64,000 bases of DNA, from the NCBI GenBank assembly GCA_027924585.1, contig BSBM01000307.1:18523501-18587500 (forward strand), in the 5' to 3' direction. This DNA is from Larix kaempferi (taxonomy: Eukaryota; Streptophyta; Pinopsida; Pinales; Pinaceae). Positions 57,952-64,000 of this stretch are shown here, piece after piece. The notes beneath the pieces are model-generated. The model was given only the letters and a program-made list of their open reading frames with translations. It searched no databases and was not told the DNA's origin. Within the stretch, counting starts at the first letter, position 1. Every line of letters starts with the position of its first letter. The translations under genes were made by a program, and so were the position numbers.

Positions 57952-58167
57952 TGTAAGGCACAAGCCTTACATGAATATCTTAATAGATAATATATATATA
58001 TATTTATAATTGAATGATGAATATTACATAGGAATGGCCGATATTAAATATGGCCTTACGAGAATAGACATGTCTATTGATAAATAGACATGTCATTTAA
58101 TAATTAATAAACAATTATCCTAATATAATAAATAATACATTTGTAATAAACAATTAGGTTTATTACA
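57952..58167 (-). repeat. Element E 5' LTR (right copy)
   Basis: 216 bp, with the perfect hairpin TGTAAGG-CACAAG-CCTTACA at its plus-strand start, which is the LTR 3' end in element orientation. Confidence 0.85.
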
Positions 58168-58397
58168 TTCTATACTAAATGAAATTCACTTGAGAAAATA
58201 AGATATTATCTTTTTATGTGAAAATGAGATAAAATTTATTGTAATTATTTGTTTTATTTTTTAAACAAACACTTTAAGACAATCAACGCATATCTAATTT
58301 TGCGATTGAAAGTAAAGTTTAATCTATACGATTTTCTTTCATGGCTCTGTAGCGGAGAGAGAGGATCAGAGGAATCGATAATAAGTATCGGAGGAGT

Positions 58398-59861
58398 GTG
58401 AGCCGACTATGGCGAGGGGATCGATTAGGTTGGAAACTAAGGCGACTTGCGAGTCTCCTGGAAAACGTGCCCCGAGCTACCCCACCAGCGGCGAGGGTTC
58501 GACTTTCTAGTCCACGACCACTATGGCCTTGGGAGGAGATCCACGCCCTCGGCCCCCCCTCTGACCTCACCGAATTTTTTAAATTTACTGTAGCACAAGG
58601 GAAAAAACCCTTATCCGTTGCCCAACAGAAGTTTGTGAAAAAGATCGCAGAGATTCCCACTGCCACGTTGAGGGTTGAGTAACCCTGCAAGGAAGCTCTC
58701 AATATATCGAAACAAGGATTGATTGGCTAGTTCACAGGTATGTGGCCGTCCCTAAAAACCACAGAGACATGGGTTTAGAAAAATTGGAAACCTATTATCT
58801 CAGAAGAAGTAAAATCCTACTTCTTAGGAAGGGGGTTTTTCGCATTTGTCTTCGAAAGTAAACCAGATCGCGAACTAATATTCAAGAATGGGCCATATTT
58901 CATGGGATCGCAAGGGATTTACATGAATAAATGGAATCCATATTTTGACCCTTCCCATGACATCCCTTCCGCAGTCTCGGTTTGGTTGAGACTCTCGCAT
59001 CTGCTCCTCCACTGCTGGAATCTAGAATCATTAGAATCTATCAGAAATACCCTTAGAAAGTACATAGATAAAGCAGATCAAAAATATCAACACTCTTGTG
59101 CAAGAATCTACGTTGATGTAGATCTGGAATGCAGAATCCCATAAGCCATAAAACTCTCTGTGGCAGATTGGTCTCACATTCAAGAATTATATTATGAACA
59201 AATCCCCTTTAAATGCAAGCACTGTCACGAATATGGGCATTTTGCTCAATCCTGCAAAAAGAAGTCCGCAGATCCGGAAGAAAGAGGGAAAAAAGAACAA
59301 TGGAAAACTGTTAAAAAAAACTCCACCTCCAAATCGGGATCAAAAACCTTACCAAAAGGACAAAGTTCAGGAAAAGCATACCATCTACATCAAAAATCCT
59401 TGGCTACCGACAAAGAGAACATATTCAAGGCTTTAGAAATTTTGGAACTCGAGGACATTCCCAAAGCCTCAAAAGAAGGAGAAATCCCTGAGCAATGAGG
59501 TCCTCAGGAAACCCCTCAAATCCAAGAAGATCCAGAAGAAATCCAGCCTCAAAGCACCCCAAGCCTTAGAAGACCTAATTCGAATAAAGGTACGCTATCT
59601 CCCTCCTATGTTGAAATTACAAAAACCAAACCTATGGTCTCCCCCGCCTCTTCGAAATATCTAATAGATAGATCATCCAAAATACTTGGAAAAAAATTGA
59701 GCAAAGATCTAAGGGAAGAAGAAGCTAAACGAGAGAAAACCCAAGGATCTCAAGCAACAGTAGACATGGTATTTAGTGGGAATACCAGAGCCATAATAGC
59801 AGGGAAGAAAATGGGAGATTTAGTAGGGGGAGGCCCCTCCTCTAATCAAAACAGGAGATAA
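58398..59861 (+). pseudogene. LINE ORF1: DUF4283-type domain with zinc knuckle
   Basis: A single frame from 58398 to TAA at 59859-59861, broken by about six stops. The segment 58800-59010 (EVKSYFLGRGFFAFVF, then SAVSVWLRLSHLLLHCWN) resembles the DUF4283 domain of plant LINE ORF1 proteins. A CCHC zinc knuckle CKHCHEYGHFAQSC at 59215-59256 follows, then a Lys-rich tail. ORF1 proteins bind element RNA and accompany it to the nucleus. The stop codon overlaps the ORF2 start by one base (TAATG). The exact N terminus is uncertain. Confidence 0.78.
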
Positions 59862-62800
59862 TGAAGCTGGTCTCTTGGAACTGCAAAGGACTGGGCAGTC
59901 CTAGCAATATAGAAGCAGTTAAAGATCTCCAAAAAATAGACATACCAGACATCCTCATGCTCCAAGAGATTAAGCTCGATGAAAATGCCACCTTGACCAT
60001 AGGAAAGGAAAAGTAGAAGAAGAATGCAGGTATGGTTGTCAGCGCTAGAGGGGCATCCTGTGGCCTAGCAATCCTCTGGTCTTCAGACATATTCCAGCTT
60101 CGCAACTCCTTCACCACTCAACATTGGATCTTCACGGAACTCACTCATAGCCAAAGAAACATCCAAATCCCTCTCTTTAATCTGTATGTTCCTAACCTAT
60201 ACTCTGAAAAAAAAGATTGTTGGAAGCTTTTGGAAGATTTTCTGGATGCATACACTCCACAAAATCTCATTTTAGCCGGCGATATGAATATAAATCTCTC
60301 CATTGCTGAAAAAAATGGAGGCCTCGCCGGAACTTGGACATACTCAAATCTCAAGTAGAATCCCTCATTCAAACATGGGATCTAATTGACATCAAACCTA
60401 AGAAAGGAAAATTCACCTCGTCCAACAAGCGTCTAGGAAAAGGAAACATCATGGCTCGACTTGACAGATTCCTCGTTCAAGGTAGCCTCTTGACCGATGG
60501 ACAAATTGTTATCTCAAAAATCATGGAAAATTTAGCATCGGATCATAAACCGATCCTTCTCCAAATTCAAGAAAATGAAGACCTCAGTCTGATTCCTTTC
60601 AAATTCATCCCTCAATGGCTTGAACACAGACGTTTCTAGGACATATTGGAAAACATATGGAGAACTCTTATATCCGGCTCCCCAAGATACGTATGGGAGC
60701 AGAAACTTATCAATACCAAAAAATATCTAAAAGAATGGACCAAAACAAATTGGCCCCGACCCTCAAACTTCAGAAAGAAGGCTGTCAACGAATTAGAATC
60801 TCTTCAAAACTCATTGGATGAAAATCCAATTGATAATACAACGTTATAGGAAGAAGTCAACCATCAAGTCAAAGCTTATCAAGCATTTCGAAAAGAAGAA
60901 GAATTCTGGAGATTAAAATATCACAGCACTTGGCTCAAGGCAAGCGATAGGAATACTACATACTTTCACAAACAGACCAAAGCAAGGCACTCCATTAATC
61001 ATATCTCAGAAATAAAAATTGACAATGGATCGACAGTCAAAGGACATGGAGATATCAAAATCGCAACGTATAATCACTTTTCAAATCTCTTTATGGAAGA
61101 AAACAACAATGGAGAGAAAGGAGAGACAATCCTCCTTGATCACATTCCGAAGAATATCATAATTGAAGACAACGCCAACCTTCTCAAGCCATTCACAGAG
61201 AAAGAAGTCACCAACGCAATTTGGTCTTTCGATCCTGACAAAGCCCCAGAGCATGACGGCTATTTGATTCACTTCTACAAATCCTGTTGGAATTACATTA
61301 GAAAAGGCTACATGAGCATGGTCAAGGATTTCCACTCAAAAGCAAAAATTAGAGGCTGCGCCAATTCCACCTTCCTCGCTCTTATCCCAAAAGAGACCAA
61401 TCCCAACACCTTTGGTAGATTTCGACCAATTGCATTATGTAATTCATCCTACAAGATCATATCCAAAATGCTCGCAAACAGGATGAAGCCTCTTCTTGTT
61501 AAAATTATCTCGGAAAACCAAGGAGGCTTCTTACAAGGAAGACAAATTCTCGACAATGTCATCCTCGTTTAGGAGGCCATCCATTCCAGCAAGATTCGCA
61601 AGGAAAAAGGTATGTTAATCAAACTCGATATGGACAACACATTTGATCTTGTTAAGCACTCCTTCCTTCTTAAAATCATGAAAAACTTTGGTTTTGGAGA
61701 TTCCTTCATAAAATGGATCTCTGAATGCATTAAAATCCCTTGGATTGCTCCCTTAATAAACAACAGCCCTACCTATTTCTTCCAAGCCACCCGTGGAATT
61801 CGATAAGGATGCCCCCTGTCATCCTTCTGATACATTATTCCAGTTGACTCCCTCAGTCGAAAACTAAACTCTGGTCTCAGAAATGGACTCTTATATGGCC
61901 TCAACTTAGCTCCTAATTCCATGCCACTTAACCACACTCTTTTCATCGACGATTCCCTCTTGCTGGGAGGGGGCTCCTCCATAATAGCTCGAAATTTTAA
62001 GAAAAACATGGCTTGGCATTGCAAAGCCTTAGGAGCTAAGATTAATCTCCATAAAAGTGCAGTCTACGGGTGGAACTTAAACAACACCGCCGCAGTCAGT
62101 GTAGCCCAAATCCTCGGGATCAAAGTCCACAAGCAATGGTACAAATTCAAATATTTGGGCCTCCCAATAACCCAAGGACATTCGAAATCGAGAAACTGGG
62201 ATGATATAATCTGCAAAATCAAATCCAAAGTAAGGAGATGGAAGGGAAAATGGCTCAATAAAGCTAGGAAACTAATTTTACTAAAATCAGTCCTTTCAAC
62301 TCTTCCAATCTACCAATCTTCTCTATTGCTAGCACCCAAAGGAGTGTCAGAACACATTAGCAAGCTCCTGAGAGAGTTCTTATGGATGGAAGGTAAAAAC
62401 AACGAGAACAAAATACATCTAGTCAATTGGAATATAATCAAACAACCAAAACACTCAGGCGAACTCCAGGTTCGAGACCCTATCCAGGAAAATATGGCAA
62501 TGGATGGCAAAATTCTTTGGAAAATTCTCCATAACAGAAACCACCGGGTCAACCAACTATTAAATAAGAAATACTTATCAAGCACTAATATCAGATGCCT
62601 TGATAGCAAGCCGGCCTCCAAAGGATCTTCAATCTGGTCCTTATGCAGAACCGTCTGGGATTTCTTCTCCCAAGAATTATATTGGGTTCCCAGAAATAGG
62701 AAAGATATAAATATTTTTCTAGACAACATTATGGGAAACGAACTACTTCAGAATAATCATGATCCTAAAGACATACATCATTGGCTTACTCAGCAAGGAA

Positions 62801-64000
62801 TCAGAACATTAAGTGATCTCAGCGTCTGGAATTCTGCTGGCATATGGCACAACTAGAAAAAATTATCAACCCGAGCCAATTTGAAACCCTCCAGAATTTT
62901 CCTATTTGAAAGATTGGCAGGATGTACACCTACTAATCTCCAAGAGAAATATGAACATGGCCGGGGTCCAAAAGGAAAATACACTGCTTCCCTGGGCTTC
63001 ACTGCTCTCCAAAACCGTGAAGTCTCAAGAAAAAGCATTTGGGAATTGGTCTGGAATTCATTTGGAATCCCAACGATAAACTTCTTCATGTAGACCCTTG
63101 CTCACCGAAAGGTACTTACTGGAGACAACCTCATCAAAAGAGTAATTATCGAGCCACATTGGTGTCCTCTATGCCATAAGAATTCTGAATCATTAGATCA
63201 CTTATTTCTAGAGTGCCCGTTTACCAAAAAAGTCTAGGATTACATGCTTCATGAACTCAACATTCCAATGCCAACGTTACGCATCACCACTTGCCTTCTC
63301 AAAGACTAGAAATCCACTTATCACTCCTCTCTATCAAAAAAGAAACTCTGACTCCAAATTTAGGTAACCATCCCTAAATTTACTTGCTGGAAATATGGAT
63401 CGCCAAAAACAAAACAATTTTTCAGGACTCCCGCCTCACCCGCTACAAGTAGTTGGACAAGCCAAAGGCCTACTTATCGAATGTTTGAACCACTCCAGCA
63501 TCAGAACTGACACAAATCCCACTACAAAAGAATCAAATTGGACCGATACTCTTCACCCAAGTCCCATAAAAGAAATTGGCTCTCGGCATTGGAATCTTCC
63601 ACTTTGGCAAATCAAAATCCCCAACTCTAACTTTCAAGTTTGGAGAAACACACAGCCCATGGATAGTTTGCACTTTGATGGTATGTCCAAAAGGAATCCT
63701 GGTGTGGCAGGAGCTGGAGTGGTATTTTTATTCATCGGAAGAGCACTAAGACTCATATACAGATGGGGACTGGGAATCCGCTCAAACAATCTAGCAGAGG
63801 CATTAGCTCTTCTTAGCAGAGGCATTACTTTTCTTAAAGGGTGCCAAATTACCAAGAAACAAAGAATCGAAAATCTACAAGGTGTTTGGAGACTCTCTCG
63901 TAATCATCAAAGCTTTCAACTCGCACACAAATAACAATAACTTGGAAATTGATCGGATTATCCGCTGAATTCAGCAAATCACGAGCTCATTTAACCAATT
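59861..64000 (+). pseudogene. LINE ORF2: endonuclease, RT, Cys/His motif, RNase H
   Basis: Starts MKLVSWNCKGLGSP. The APE-type endonuclease is recognised by LQEIKLD, AGDMNINL and, after a frameshift near 60340, SDHKPI. RT spans about 61180-62250: FRPIALCNSSYKIISK, QGGFLQGRQILDNV, a stop (TAG 61570) directly after, DMDNTFDLVKHSFL, another stop at 61804 and LFIDDSLLLGG, the catalytic xxDD with Ile at the second position. A CPLCHK...H...C motif lies near 63160-63210. After a second frameshift (about 63395), RNase H carries SLHFDGMSKRNPG and WGLGIRSNNLAEALAL. The ORF runs off the window. It would nick target DNA and copy element RNA in place; this copy is inactive. Confidence 0.85.

Larger units (their letters stand above)
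55379..58167 (-). mobile_element. Element E: compact LTR element with one intact ORF
   Basis: Two 216-bp LTRs (55379-55594 and 57952-58167) run TGTAAGG to ATTACA and differ at roughly a dozen positions. Target duplications are TTATA (55374-55378) and TTCTA (58168-58172); an older copy of the target at 55314-55335 shows TTCTA, so the left one carries one change. The minus orientation follows from a primer-site variant TGGTATCAGGGC at 57938-57949. The 2.36-kb interior holds a C-rich leader (coding strand) and one ORF of 461 codons. No RT, integrase or zinc knuckle was recognised. It falls between TRIM and TR-GAG elements in size. Confidence 0.85.
58320..64000 (+). mobile_element. L1-like LINE, 3' end beyond window
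   Basis: Two ORFs in LINE order: ORF1 with a zinc knuckle (58398-59861), and ORF2 with endonuclease, RT, a Cys/His motif and RNase H (59861 to window end). A plant-type terminal RNase H places it in the plant L1 clade. The 5' boundary is uncertain (58168-58397). Multiple stops and at least two frameshifts make it inactive. Confidence 0.88.

Noticed and set aside
57157-57963. Long Pro/Ser/His-rich open frames on the minus strand
   Set aside because: Three frames are open at once because the strand is C/T-rich and poor in stop triplets, so composition explains them.

Overview
The window is repeat-dominated nuclear DNA from a seed plant with a large genome. Evidence for this: plant-type Ty1/copia, Ty3/gypsy and L1-like elements, iMet-tRNA primer sites, spliceosomal introns, and many in-frame TAG codons of the kind expected after decay of methylated CAG. 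A gymnosperm (conifer) is my best guess at moderate-to-low confidence. No bacterial, organellar or single-copy housekeeping gene was recognised.

Layout. 1-2119: decayed coiled-coil gene on the minus strand. 2120-5795: non-coding DNA with a palindrome family (3316-3913) and a 21-bp minisatellite (4130-4320). 5796-39424: a Ty1/copia element flanked by CCAAA, carrying nested insertions. Its 5' LTR is split by element A (5841-14789, flanked by ATGCA), an RT-less gag/protease LTR element. Its RNase H region is split by element B (19690-38350, minus strand, flanked by ATCTC), a Ty3/gypsy element with an extra ORF after pol. B's integrase is split by element C (24139-32965, minus strand, flanked by TGCAA), another RT-less element, whose only recognised ORF is a gag-like gene beside the 3' LTR. 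Insertion order by nesting: copia, then A and B, then C.

40085-45173: a decayed multi-exon gene with a SET-like domain near its N terminus, then a tandem array of small phase-conserved exons, then a transposase-reminiscent region and a basic tail. A solo LTR related to element B (42941-43825, flanked by ATTTT) lies in one of its introns.

46630-53420: element D, a truncated relative of C. 53421-55378: AT-rich spacer. 55379-58167: element E, a 2.8-kb element with 216-bp LTRs, an uninterrupted 461-codon ORF of unknown function and a strongly strand-asymmetric leader. 58320-64000: an L1-like LINE cut by the window end, whose ORF1 stop and ORF2 start overlap as TAATG.

Three LTR families here (A, C/D, E) show no reverse transcriptase and presumably depended on partners elsewhere. 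The most unusual items are the SET gene with its exon array, the covarying hairpin array in A, the third ORF in B, the gag-last arrangement of C, and the compact element E.
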